Positions 46,584 through 57,804 of a DNA stretch of 64,000 nt are shown piece after piece (within the stretch, counting starts at the first letter, position 1; every line of letters begins with the position of its first letter). Origin of the DNA: Climacium dendroides (Eukaryota; Streptophyta; Bryopsida; Hypnales; Climaciaceae); contig OX467082.1 in the NCBI GenBank assembly GCA_950106755.1, forward strand, positions 48,750,588-48,814,587, in the 5' to 3' direction. A model generated the notes under the pieces. That model did no database searches. It was not told the origin of the DNA and saw nothing but the letters and a program-made list of their open reading frames with translations. The position numbers and the translations under genes are program-made.

Positions 46584-47285
46584 GGTTGCAGAACTTTCCA
46601 AAACACTCACTACTCAAACCTCCTACCCTTTTCTTGCCACAGCTCCCGGTCAATCCTCTTCCTCTCCACGACAGGATCCGGAAAGTAAGATCACCCAATC
46701 CTCTCTCACCTCTAAAGACAGACCTCGCTCTAAGAGTGCTCCCAGACCACAAAGACACAATGAGGTTTGAGGAACCAAACCCCCGCGTATCCTTTCCTAG
46801 CAGTCACAGCCGTTGGGAAAGTAGCCGTTTCCACAATCATCGCGGAGGAATCTAGCCGTTGAACGGTCCTCCGTGATGTATGGGATTATCGTTGGATCCG
46901 GGATTTCCTCTTCCCGTCCCGATAATCTTCCGGTAGCGTGCGGATGCGTTTGTTTCCGGCCCCGGTATATTTTTCCGATCCCTGTTTAGTTCCTTGGGTG
47001 CGGATCCGGTTCCGGATCTTTAGGAAAACAGGAAACTTACAATATCTTTCTTAACCAAATTATCTATCTACTACTAATCCAATAGTGAGGTAGAGTTAAT
47101 ATTGGTAATATGATTAGTTTACCATTTTGTAAATCAAAAAATTTTACCAATACCAATTCTTTACTTCTAAATTCTATATAACCAACTTCATCCTCTCATT
47201 TTGGTCTACGACAAGAAGTTTCCTTAATAAATGTTAGAGGATAAGTGGAGTTGTAATTACAATCATGTTTTTTTAAATTCTCTAA
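46584..47285. other. Upstream region of gag-like copy 1
   Basis: This part is rich in TCCGG and GGATCC words up to about 47040, as in the other two copies, then becomes AT-rich. It is probably the 5' part of the nested element. No TATA box was chosen. Confidence 0.35.
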
Positions 47286-48827
47286 TTGGTTGCATGCACT
47301 TGCTACTTCAAGACAGAGGGTGCCCACATAGTCACAAAGCAGTCATTTTTGTGGTTATGTCTACTCAGAAACTGCCCAAATAGTCATAATGTAGTCTTTT
47401 CTATACTTATGACTACTTGGAGACCAAAGTATATGACTCTAGGTGAACTACTAGGAACCAATTGTCAATCACTCCCCTACACCGATAGTATATGTAGCCA
47501 TAGTATTGATTGTATGCCTAGTAAGAGTCACTTGTGCAAGATCAGACTAGAACTTGACACCTTCATTTTTTTGTGGCAGTTCATTTGTGGGCAAAAAGTA
47601 TTTTTGCTGAATCCAAAGAATTTGAAGTAGAGCGTTGCTACAGGTACCATCAACGGATTGGGTGGGCAGCACAAGTTCCATTTTTGCACTATTCCTGACT
47701 CTTGCTACAAAGTGGATGTTAAAGAGGCCATTTGACCATAAGTGACACTAATGTTCCCAAATGCGGCTGATGACCAAACAAAGGTGAAGGACGCTGTGGG
47801 TTCTTGTACTTTGTGGGAGGGAAAGTTCATCAAAAATGTTCTCTGAAGTCCATAATTGTGGTATGAGCTTAGCTATGTGTCTAAGACTTCTAACTGTGGG
47901 TTGTAGACAAACCATTTTCAGAGATAGATGATGTGAGTAGAAGTGTAAGAAACATGTTTGTCATCAATGTGGTCATAGCCATCATGATGTCCCCTTTTTT
48001 TAAATATACTATTATTTATATTTTACTTGTCATTTCTTTGTAACAGCCTTAGTATATATGATGTAAGCACCATTGTCAAAGTCATTTGTCCAAGTGGTTA
48101 TCAATCCAAAATTTGACATCTTTATGTTTGAAAAATATGCATCTCTAAGTTGTTCATCATATACGGATTATCAATGGAAAAGAAGGCTTTGTTGGAATGG
48201 TACAATTTATGCACACTTTCTTCACATATGTCTTATAGCACTCTTTTTGACTATACAATGACTACGTGAAACCATACCCTAGTTATATCATAAGGCCGAG
48301 TCATTTTGCAGAATGACCCGATCAAGCACATCCCTGACCGTATTAATCACTACACTCAATTGAATAATATCTAATTTTTGACTACGATAGCCTCAAATAT
48401 GACTACAATATGACTGCACTCACCTCCGAAAAAACTGACAAATGACTACAGCAATCTTGAATATGACTACAATATGACTAACCTGAGATCAAGTATTCTG
48501 CATTTCAGCTCAAAATTTAGTCGTTATCCAATAGAATCACTCCAATATCAGCCAGTAAAAAACCGCCAACTCAGCAAGTCGGCTCTGTAGCCACATGGCA
48601 ACGCACCATTGGAGGTGTCCATATTATCACATCTGGATGAAGTTCCACATCAGCATACGATGAAAAAAAATGATCATAGTATAAATGACTGTCTTGTCCA
48701 TAATCACTCGTCCTCTATGACTCTAAGCCCAAATTCTACTTTCAGTCATACTATCGTCATAAGTGTCCGAAATGACTGGTTATGCAGTCATACAGAGCAG
48801 TCATTGATAGCCCATTTTCTACTAGTG
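47286..48827. promoter_or_regulatory. Right CACTA subterminal repeats and terminus
   Basis: Words ATGACTAC, TAGTCATA, AGTCATTT recur many times between 47330 and 48810, denser toward the end, in both orientations. The terminus is at 48815-48827. The role as transposase-binding region is inferred. No gene is supported. Confidence 0.5.
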
Positions 48828-48830
48828 CTT
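48828..48830. repeat. Right CTT target duplication of the large CACTA element
   Basis: CTT follows the terminal TAGTG. The sequence continues GTACTTAAGGGTG, matching the left-flank tandem repeat. Confidence 0.7.
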
Positions 48831-49667
48831 GTACTTAAGGGTGTTGTCTAGGAGCCAATTAGCTTGCGTTGGATTTCAATTAGCGTCCAAGTTGCGCTTC
48901 AATTGAATTAGGACCCAAGGTACAGGCGTCGTTACATCGAGGACGTGGTGAAACAGTACTCTAGACTCGAGATTCTAACCGTGAATTCAAGCTCATAGAG
49001 ATGTGCATTGGAGTCCATTATGAGGAACCCTTCCATCAGTACTAGGAGGGCACAAACTCATGCCAATTTCATGATCTATGCTTGACTCAGATGAACACTA
49101 CGTTGAAGCCATGGCACGTAAAGAGCCTGAGGATAACCTTGGCGCTTTTGATCATGGATAAGGGCAAATGTACCATGATGTTCGTTAGGTGCTCAGGTAG
49201 GAGTTGCTCCATTAACGTAATATTCATTAAAATGAGAGTATTCCACCGAAATGAGAGTTACAGAAGTCTAATTTCATTCGAAAATAGAGAAGAGAATTCC
49301 TCAAACAATATTCAAATCATACAAGAATTAAAATCAGATGAACACAAGTAGGAATCAAATATCAAAACCACAAGGGAAACGTTCATATTGACCTTTCACT
49401 TGTACACCATGAGTTGTTCCATACATCTCCAACTATGCTTGGGTAGGGCCAGTGACCCTATATTACAGGCAACGAACTATAAAGGCCAGTAATGTAGTTC
49501 ATTACATTGCACTGTGTACACTGTAAAAGCTACGAGTGTGATTCACTCGAGCGTTGAGTTGTTTTGTAATATGCATATTGAGCTTTCATGAAGCATGAAT
49601 GTATGACTCTACACTATGAACAAGTACTATACGTGTCATTTACTCTTGAGCTCCACGATTGCCTTAG
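48831..49667. other. Flanking DNA right of the CACTA element
   Basis: It continues the tandem repeat cut at 19686 (TTAGCGTCC words near 48880), then becomes ordinary AT-rich sequence without a supported gene. Confidence 0.35.
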
Positions 49668-52600
49668 TCATCTTTGGCCTCTAGTTGTACTTGCTTGTAA
49701 TCCATGAGCTTGGAAAGCCCTCATACTTCCTTGAACATCTGAGGAAGGACCCACGTCCTCACCATATAGTTTCCGCTGTGTTGCTCTATCGCAAGGTGAG
49801 GACGACATCGGTGTAGCAAAAACATCGCTAGAGTTCATGGGCGATGGAGAACATGATTTTGGATGATGTGGAACTGAACTCGGGGGACTATCCACCATCC
49901 CATCATCAACAGGCTTTAGGGAGAAGTCCATTGTCGAATTTGCAGTGGCAGCCGAATACATGAAGTTTCCTATACTCAGAATTAGATTCTACCCGTAGTC
50001 AGAGAATGAGTTAGCTGATGCAGTGCACGGAAGACTGGTGTGTCGAACAGGAGCTGACGACGTTCCCAAATTCTAAGAAAAGAAAGAGATTAGAACAATT
50101 CAAACAAAAACTGTAATTGTAATTACATTTACAAGTAAACTCCAATAACAAATATGCAGTCTAGGAAGTTCTGGCCATCGAATGAGGTCGACCCGACCTA
50201 TACTGGAAGAAGAAGAAAATACAGAAAGGTATTCATAAAAAAAAATATATTATAGAAATTATGTATATCTCTAACCATACATGCGAATGCAGGAGCCATT
50301 AAGGTCGAGGCGAGCTGAAGTTCACTAGGAACTTAAAGAACAATCCACATGCCATTCAACACGACTCGACTTGAACTAAAGCAATAAATAAACTATCCTC
50401 TCGTAACACTGATTAGACGATGACACAGTCACTGCATCGATGTGGTTGATGAACAGCAATGAAATGCAATGCGCTATCGGTACGTTGAAGACACTCTGAC
50501 TGCATCCATAAGACTATTGTACATGCCACAATTTCTCTCATCATACAACATCTTCTGCCCAATCTTCCCCGCACTACTTTTGCGAAATGATTTCAACCCT
50601 TCATCTCGAGCTACATGAAGTCGCTTGAGCCAGGGCAAAAGGATCATGTCCAAATATAAGTCCCTGGAGCCATTACCCTTGGGAGACCAACTGATGGGGA
50701 GAACGACGTTCTTCGACTTGTTCATGAAGTGCTTCATACACTAGAAGAAAAACGTGTCCGCCACAACCGGCCGTTCTGTGACTAGTGTCCTATACAACTA
50801 TCCTACAACTGAAATCCTCTCTATTTGCACCAAATTTAATTTAATTGTTTTATATTATTGTTTTTGTCGCAAAGCAGTCAATCTATTAAAAATGACTAGG
50901 AAACAACTAGAGAAAAATTGCAATTATAAAATGACCAAAGTTATTTCTTAATCATTTTCTAGTCGTTTCCTAGTTGCTTTCTAGTTGTACTTTAGTTGTA
51001 TGGCATATTTCATTAAAATGGTAGCATTCTATATTTCTCTGTGCAATTTTTCAAACTGCGGGGTTTCAATTGCAAAATGACATCTAAGACTAATATAGAA
51101 TATGTACATCTAGAACATTTATAGATTTCAAAAATCTAGGACTCATATAGATTTTAGACTACGGGATTTTAAAAAATTAGTAAAAATCTAGATTTTAGAT
51201 ATCTAGGACTTTTATAGATTTTAGAAATCTAGGATGGATATAGATTTCAGATTGCACAGTCTAAACTATTAAAAGTGCCAAATAATGGAATGTCTCCATT
51301 TTAATGAAATTGGCCATTTGGTTTTTAGTCATTTTACACTTTTAGAAAATTTAGCTATTTTGTTGATTTGATTGTATAGATTTGTTTCACTTATCTGTTG
51401 AAATCAATCAAAAATTGAGTTTTGTAGTAGTAAAACTAGCCATGTATTAGTTGTCTTAGTTGCTTCCTAGTCATTGTTAAGTCATACATTAGTTGTTTCT
51501 TAGTTGTTTTTCAATATCTTAGTTGCTTCTTAATCATTTTTTAGTATCTTAGTTGTTCCATATCTATTGTCAAGAGTACCTTAAAGTTGGACATATAAGA
51601 CTTGTAAGCTATTGTTGTCTTATGCAATGAATTGTGTTGGTAGAATTCTAAGATTTTTACAGTTTGTAGATTTCTACAATATTTAGAATTCTATAGAATA
51701 CAAAATTCTACAACCAATAGAAATTTTTAAAAAATTGAAAATTAAGAAATTTTAAAATCTATAAAATTTTAAAGTTTCCTAAACTAATGAAATCTATTAA
51801 ATACCAATTTTTGAATTTTTGAAATCTAGGAAGAAGGTAGTTCAAAAGTTCTGAAATCTAGAAAAAGGTAGATTTGAAATTCTAAAATCTTGAAAAAAGT
51901 AGATCTGAAATTTAGAAATCTAGAAAAAAAGTAGATTTAAAATCCTAAAATCTAGAAAAAGGTAGATTTGAAATTTTGAAATCTACAAATCATCAAGACT
52001 AGTGTTTTAATAATCTACAAATTTACAAGTTGCAAACGAGTTGCAAATGAGTCATAGACAAGGTGTATTGCTACAAACGTTTCCTAGATTCTAGAGTGTC
52101 CACTGCGACTACAAAATTCCAAATTATCACTAGTTGCAATCCAGTCGCAAATGTCCGATGCAATTGAAAAACCAGTTGCGTAGCATAGTCGCAGAACCCC
52201 CTTTTTTCTTCTAGTGATAGGACTGTCGTCAATTATGACAATATTCTCTCGAAGAAATTGCCCATTGAAATTATTAAACAAGGTGTTCGCGTCCTTCACG
52301 AACAGGTCCTTGGTGGTGCCTGGCTCCCTGAATGTGACTATCCGGCGTTGTTCCTCACACTTGAGCGTCATGCAAGACTCCTGCCCAAGTATAATGCGGG
52401 GCTTATCCAGACCGACAAAAAGATAATTGACGATTTTTTGAACGGTAAACTTCTTCATCGAGCTCCAAATAGAAACGTGTGCTATCAATCCTAGCTCATG
52501 AAGAAAATGAGCGCAATTCGGGCGAATAAAGACCACCTTCGGTCCCACTATCGCAGGAATCGTGGTAGAGTGCGGTTGGTCTGCATTCCCGATGTGCACA

Positions 52601-53134
52601 ACCCACCCCTTGTACTTGGCATCTTCACAGACACACAAGACTCCATTCAAGTCCAAGACAACATTCAGCCACTTCTCAGTGACGGTCACCCTGGACGTCA
52701 ATGGAATCTCAACATCCTTTGACGTTCAGATGGGGGAACCGATCCCTGCTATCAAACGGACAAATGTGCAGCTAGTTACTAAGCTGCACTGACACATTTC
52801 GAAACTCAAGGAAAAAGGCAAAATCCAATTATCGCAGACTATATATGAATACAGAGGTACCTATTAGCGCAGAGATCAAGGACGCATGGGCACGAGGTTA
52901 CCATTTCCCGCAAAGACAACGTCGGTCCAATAGGGTCTGGCATTTCAATCTCCAGAAGCTGAGCGTCAGGAATAGAGATGTCATCATCTAAGTGCATGGA
53001 CTCAAATTCAGATGCAACTCTACTTGTAGCTTCCATACCGCCACAACCAAATGGTGGACATTGTACATGCTATACAGGAGCAATAGATTTCGGAAGTTCA
53101 TTCGGTCCAGTTGAGATAGCCATCAGAGGAGGTT
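49668..53134 (-). pseudogene. FCP1-like HAD phosphatase gene, split by a CACTA insertion
   Basis: A first seen exon (53134-52861) joins in phase through a GT-AG intron to an exon from 52783. That exon carries HAD motif I WLNVVLDLNGVLC, motif II VSIWSSM, and motif III with the IDDSP signature near 52217. There a 1.5-kb CACTA element (50741-52216) interrupts it. Coding resumes at 50737 with KHFMNKSKNVVLPISW. Removing the element and one ATA copy restores IDDSPMKHFMNK exactly. This is the NIF/FCP1-like family of plant HAD phosphatases (first Asp in DLN, as in plant members). TAG lies near 53070, TGA at 52726. A separate exon at 50072-49668, with one TAG, may be its 3' end or another gene. Not functional. 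Confidence 0.75.
50741..52216. mobile_element. Non-autonomous CACTA element, about 1.5 kb
   Basis: The left end is CACTAGAAGAAAAACG and the right end, inverted, is CACTAGAAGAAAAAAGG. Both are flanked by ATA (50738-50740, 52217-52219). No coding capacity is seen: the interior is AT-rich with many TTAGTTG, TAGTCA and AAATCTAGAAA words. It sits inside the HAD phosphatase gene and its removal restores the frame, which proves the boundaries. It would need a transposase from another CACTA copy. Confidence 0.93.
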
Positions 53135-53379
53135 CTGCAATTCAGAAAGGGCCAGACAAACAAGACTTAAAATTTTTACTGAAAATCTGTATAATTGATT
53201 AATAAAATTGAGTACAAAAAAATCATCATCTTACATGAAGATATGGATTAGCCAAAAAATTGTTTTCTATCAAAAAGTTCTGTCTCCCACACTAAGGGCC
53301 TCTATCTAAGTACAACCTATGATACAAATCAGCTCGAGTTGAGCTAATTCTATACAAATGACATCGAGTGATTGTGTGG

Positions 53380-54166
53380 TCAACCTGATGGTGCATCCTC
53401 GCCATCCAATGCATGACTTCGATCATCATCAATGGCGATGGCAGGATCCGCGGGCATCCTCGGGCTAGACTCCAAGGTCTCTGAGGACTTGCCACCATCA
53501 AGTGGAACTCGTCTCGTGTCCTCGTCATCAGGTGGAGGTGTAGGGGTCGAGGGGCACTCCTCAATAGGAGGAGGAGCTAGAGGATCTGCGGAACCTGCAA
53601 GAAGAGTGAGAGAGACAGAAGGCACCCCAGTCAATCGTGGAGTGGTGGATATTAAGCTTGAGGTTCCACTCATCGTTGGTCTTGCTGGTGCTCCCTGCAG
53701 CAAAAGCTCCTGTTCAACCTGAGATGGCTGCACGGATGCTAAAGGCATGGCCCCAAGCACCAAGATTGTTGATAATGGCCTCGAGTTTGGAGTCGTTCTT
53801 TTGTGACATTGCCACCATAAACTGTCGCAACTCCGCCATTTCCCTGGCCTACCTGTCAAACATCATCTGATCCAGTTCCCGCCTCCTTTTTAGCTCTGCA
53901 ATTTCTGCATCATAGTCATCGTTGGCTTGTGATCTTGCCCTCTTTCACTTCTCCCTAGTGGCTGGAGACGGCATGGTAGAGGTTTCAAGTGGTTGACCCA
54001 ACGACGTTGATGACCCTCGAATGCTTTGAGAGCGGATCACTAGAGGGGGGCTCCGATCCATGGGAACGTCGTCGTCGTTGTCGTCGTCATCACCAGTTGC
54101 CCCATGGCTATCGGAGGACTCACACAATATGATTGCAAATGACCTTGTGGGAATGTGATCCCACAT
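53380..54166 (-). pseudogene. Hypothetical coiled-coil protein, broken
   Basis: From 54166 (MWDHIPTRSFAIILCESSDS) an acidic DDDDNDDD stretch is followed by a basic, helix-rich segment (AEIAELKRRRELDQ, AREMAELRQFMVAMSQKND) and then a Pro/Ser-rich end. TGA near 53945 and TAG near 53852 lie in frame (Arg and Gln fit). A one-base frameshift near 53755 is needed to reach the Pro-rich end that stops at 53380. It lies upstream of the HAD phosphatase on the same strand and could belong to it, but no junction is convincing. Confidence 0.4.
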
Positions 54167-54436
54167 GCTAGACCCCTAATACTAGCATATGACGGAAAAA
54201 TTCAAAAATTGCCTCCTTAAAAAGGGAAGTTTTTGAGTTCTCATAGGAAGTTAGGGCAAGTTCGAAAAAACCGGATTTTCGGACCCGGAAAATTTTCATT
54301 AGGGCTAAAAACCTAATTCCGGAACCCTAGAAAAGTTTTGAAAATCGGATGACGGCGTTAGCCCTAAAAATCGGAAACCGAATCCGTACTAGGGATAGGG
54401 TTTTGCCGCCAAAACCCGTCCCATACATCGAGCTAG

Positions 54437-54442
54437 TATAAG
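54437..54442 (+). promoter_or_regulatory. TATA-like box of gag-like copy 2
   Basis: TATAAG in AGTATAAGAAGGGG stands about 200 bp upstream of the ATG at 54639, a usual place for a retroelement promoter. Chance match is possible. Confidence 0.35.
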
Positions 54443-54638
54443 AAGGGGACTGTAGCTGGCAGTGGGCACACATATCTCTTTGCTTGTTCTTCCGCCGGTG
54501 TATTCCGTCTTCCTAGCTCTGTTAGAATTCCGGTAGATTGAAGGACTGTGTGAGCAGCGATCGTACAGGGGTTACCGGAGTGAAAGTTGGTGAGCAGAGA
54601 AGTAGGGAGAGATTGTGTGAGGGTTACTTGTGAGCACG

Positions 54639-56731
54639 ATGACTTCCAGGGCAAGCCGGCGAAAGTTGAAGGATTTGCCGGAAGACTCGGAGGATGAGAT
54701 GCCACCGCCGGCCCCCCGGCCAAGGACCATCCTCGTGATGAAGGTGGTTCCGGAAATTCCGACAGAAGAGGACCGGTTGGGGTGCCTGCGGGAGAACCTC
54801 ACCAACATGGAGTGTGAAGGACTCCTGGAGGTGCCGTGGGGTATCCGTGAGGAGAGTCTGGTGTCTGATATCCTTCGACTGGAAAGTGGTATCTTGGATA
54901 CCACCATCCGGGCGAGGCCAGACCTGTGGACGGTGAATACTTGGAGGGCTGTCTACAAGTTCCGGGAGGCGCCGAACAAGATTATAGAGAAGAACCAAGA
55001 AGTGATGGAGGGCGAATTCCGGGCACCCGCCAATCTGAAGGAAGGTCATTAGGTTTCCGACCTGGTGAATCCGGAATACCGGGATGTGATAGCGTTTCTT
55101 AACCCTATCCTCCATCCCACCAAGCCGCGGCGAATAGTAGCAAAGGTGGCCTCCGCCATCTTGGGAAGCCTCTAGGGAAAAATGATGATGGATTGGGCAG
55201 CCGTCCTCCATGAGCTAGTCGGGGACTTGGTACGTTCCCTCTGGTCCGGAAAGAAGAGTCAGAGTCCTCTTCCGGCGTACTTGTCTCATCTATACGCTCA
55301 GCACTCTCTACTCAAGACCAACGAGGAGAGTGCGTATCAAGACCTAGTCCAACTCCAGAAGTACGGGGGAGAAGAGCCTTCGCCTCGAGACGGATCGGAC
55401 GATGAAGAGACAGAGGACGATGAGCTAGTCTCTCCTCTAAAGAAAAGGAAAAGGCGGAATAGGACGCCGTCGGGGAATCCGTCGGAGGAACCTCCCGCAC
55501 CAGAGCCACAGGAAAAAGTGTAGGAGCAGAAGACGGAGACCGGACCAACTCCGGAAGACGCTCAACCTTCCATGCAACTGGTGGGGCCGGTACGACCGCA
55601 CACTGTGGCCACTCATGTCGAGGCCGGACCCTCCCGAACTAGGAGGATAGAGGTAGAGGAGGGAGATCGGACCACCATGCGACTGGGAGGGACGCCCTTA
55701 GAAGACATCCAAGAGATGGCTCAGCACCTAGTGTGGCGGGCGGATGACCTCACCCAAATCTGTGAGAACTACAATGGAGCTTTCAACCGGGTGTGCCGGA
55801 AGATGGCACTAACCGACCGGAATGCCATCTTCTGGAGGACGGATGCGTTGATGGCGGCGGAGCAGCAAAATGGTATCCTCATCGAAGAACGGAAGAAGTT
55901 GGTAACGGAACTGGGAACATTGCGCGTAGAGAACCGGACGTTGTGGGACCAAGTTCGGAACTCCGAATCCAGATGTGTGGATTTGGAGAGCACTCTCCGC
56001 ACAGCCCAAGAAACAGCCCGGCTTAGGGAAGAGGACCATCGCCGGCAGATAGCGGCCCTGTGCCAAGGAGTAATTCGGCTTCGGAGCTCTTTGGACGTAT
56101 CGGCGGATTACATCAACAAAGCCCGGCTGTTTGAAGCCAACCTCGATGCAACCGCCAGCTTAAGCCGGGTCCCTATCGTCAAGTGCTTGTTAGAGCAGGC
56201 GAAACGGATGGATGCATCCCGGACCGAAATGAGGGAGATGATGGAATATTTGACTCCCACTGAGTCGGATCTGGTACCCCAGTCTCCCCTGTCCGCGCAA
56301 ACTTTGGTGGTTCCAGAAGGTAGTAACTCGGAACCTATGGTTACTGAAGTATCACCGGTGGTACCGGTGAATCCGGAACTTTCACCACCATCCGGAAGAC
56401 CAGAAGAAGTGGACTGGGGAGCCATGGTACCTTAGGGAAGCGAAGACCTACTTCCGGTGACTCCGACCATCGACTTGACGGGGGCGTTCCAGCCAACTGG
56501 ACGGTACAGTCCTCTCCGCGTCATAAGAAGACCCAAAAGGATTCACGAGGGAGTCCGGACGTTCAGGTAATTGGGACCCGGAGTGTAGACAGGGACACCA
56601 GTATCATGGAAGTCCAAAGATGGGGCCAAAGGGGTCCGAATCTGTTTTCTCCGGGGAGTAGCCGGAAGGAAGTACAGTTGGATCTTCTGAAGAACTATGT
56701 TCCTCCGAAGGATCTGGATTCCAAAGAATAA
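54639..56731 (+). pseudogene. Gag-like transposon protein family, copy 2
   Basis: ATG at 54639 (MTSRASRRKLKDL) opens a frame of about 690 codons. Blocks shared with the other copies are LTNMECEGLLEVPWGIREES, DVIAFLNPILHPTKPRR and a helix-rich block ending NKARLFEANLDA. Basic KKRKRRNRT lies near 55440. TAG occurs at 55050, about 55173, 55521 and 56433; Gln fits each. One frameshift near 56480, in or by a G-run, is needed to reach the C-terminus that ends KDLDSKE at 56731. The function is unknown; it may be a gag or an accessory protein of a retroelement whose other parts are missing here. Confidence 0.6.
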
Positions 56732-57804
56732 TGTGCAGTAGTGTAGTATAGCGGCAGTATCGGAGTCCGGCCGTCAAAGCCGGATTTATAGGATCTGGAT
56801 TTTTCGGAAATCTAGCAGGCCATTAGGAATGTTTTGTAGGATTTCCAAGATGATGTTAGTCTGAGTACAAGTAGGAGTTTTGATGGCCTTTCTGGTCATT
56901 CACAACCATCTCATAGTTTCAGCATTGTACCTTTTTATGAACTTAATTCTAAGTGTTTGGGAGTATCCATTCTCTTATCTTTTTGGTATACGGTCTATGT
57001 TTGTGAGAGGTGTGGGTCCGTTCTTGCATTTCCGGAACTGAGAACTTACCTTGTGTAGCAAGAGTCGATTTCGTGAGAGTATCTGGATGTACTAACTTGA
57101 GGGGGAGATCAACCAGATGGTTCCGGCAGTAGTGTTAGTGTAGTACTGCTCGGATGCCGGTATAACCTGCGTGTAAGATACAGCCTTAGGTAAAAGGGGT
57201 ATCTAAGAGGCTGCTAGTAACTTTTGTGTACGGAAGTATTACAAGACGTGCCCGAATTCCGGACTGCCGGAATTCCCCGTAGAATAGAGTCAAAGCCTTG
57301 GCGCAAGCCCAAGAGAGTACAGGAAAAACCACCCGGTCGATAGGAGGCTCAATGCTCGGTTAAAGGTTAGAATGTCGTTGTAGTTCTTGACCGTCCCTGT
57401 GTGACCTAATCCAGAAGGCCTTCTGGATTTGTGAGGCGACGGAACAGGAGGACACGGAACAGGAGGACACTTCCGGTCCCTGAAGAGTTAGGTTAGTGTT
57501 AGTGTTCGAGAAAGAGAGAGAGATAGTGAAAGAGAGCGTGTTTTCGGACACGGTAAGCATCCGGACAGTGGATCTGGCCACTCGTCATCCAAACCCAGGG
57601 ATCCTGGAAGGGGCACTGAAACGGTTTCCAGATTCTTCCGGAAACCCATCCAACACTAGTGTCCGGACCAGACCTATAGTCCGGAGTAGTTTGACGGAGA
57701 GAAAAATGACTGCTTAGATTGGGATAGCCTATAAATCTGTAATCCACAAGTCCTCGTGGAAACGATTCCGGAGCGGTTTACTTTAAGAAGGCCTTTGGTG
57801 TGAA
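56732..57804. other. Non-coding part downstream of gag-like copy 2
   Basis: TCCGG-rich sequence continues. TTGAGGGGGAGA at about 57099 looks like a polypurine tract, as found before a 3' LTR, but no LTR pair was identified. No gene is supported. Confidence 0.35.

Larger units (their letters stand above)
19687..48827. mobile_element. Giant CACTA (En/Spm-type) transposon, about 29 kb
   Basis: The left end is CACTAGTAGAAAACAGGG and the right end, inverted, is CACTAGTAGAAAATGGGC. Both are flanked by CTT (19684-19686 and 48828-48830), a 3-bp duplication as expected for CACTA elements. Removing the element rejoins a local tandem repeat across the junction. Both ends carry short repeats around TGACTA and TAGTCA. 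A TNP2-associated remnant and a PttA-type gene inside support the class. Other contents are a MULE-like transposase, a ParB-like/methyltransferase-like gene with a small acidic gene upstream, a captured deubiquitinase fragment and a nested gag-like gene. Some of these are probably later insertions. Confidence 0.85.

Noticed and set aside
57090..57115. Polypurine tract and 3' LTR of a retroelement
   Set aside because: TTGAGGGGGAGA looks right, but no matching LTR pair, primer-binding site or polymerase could be found, so only a note is given.
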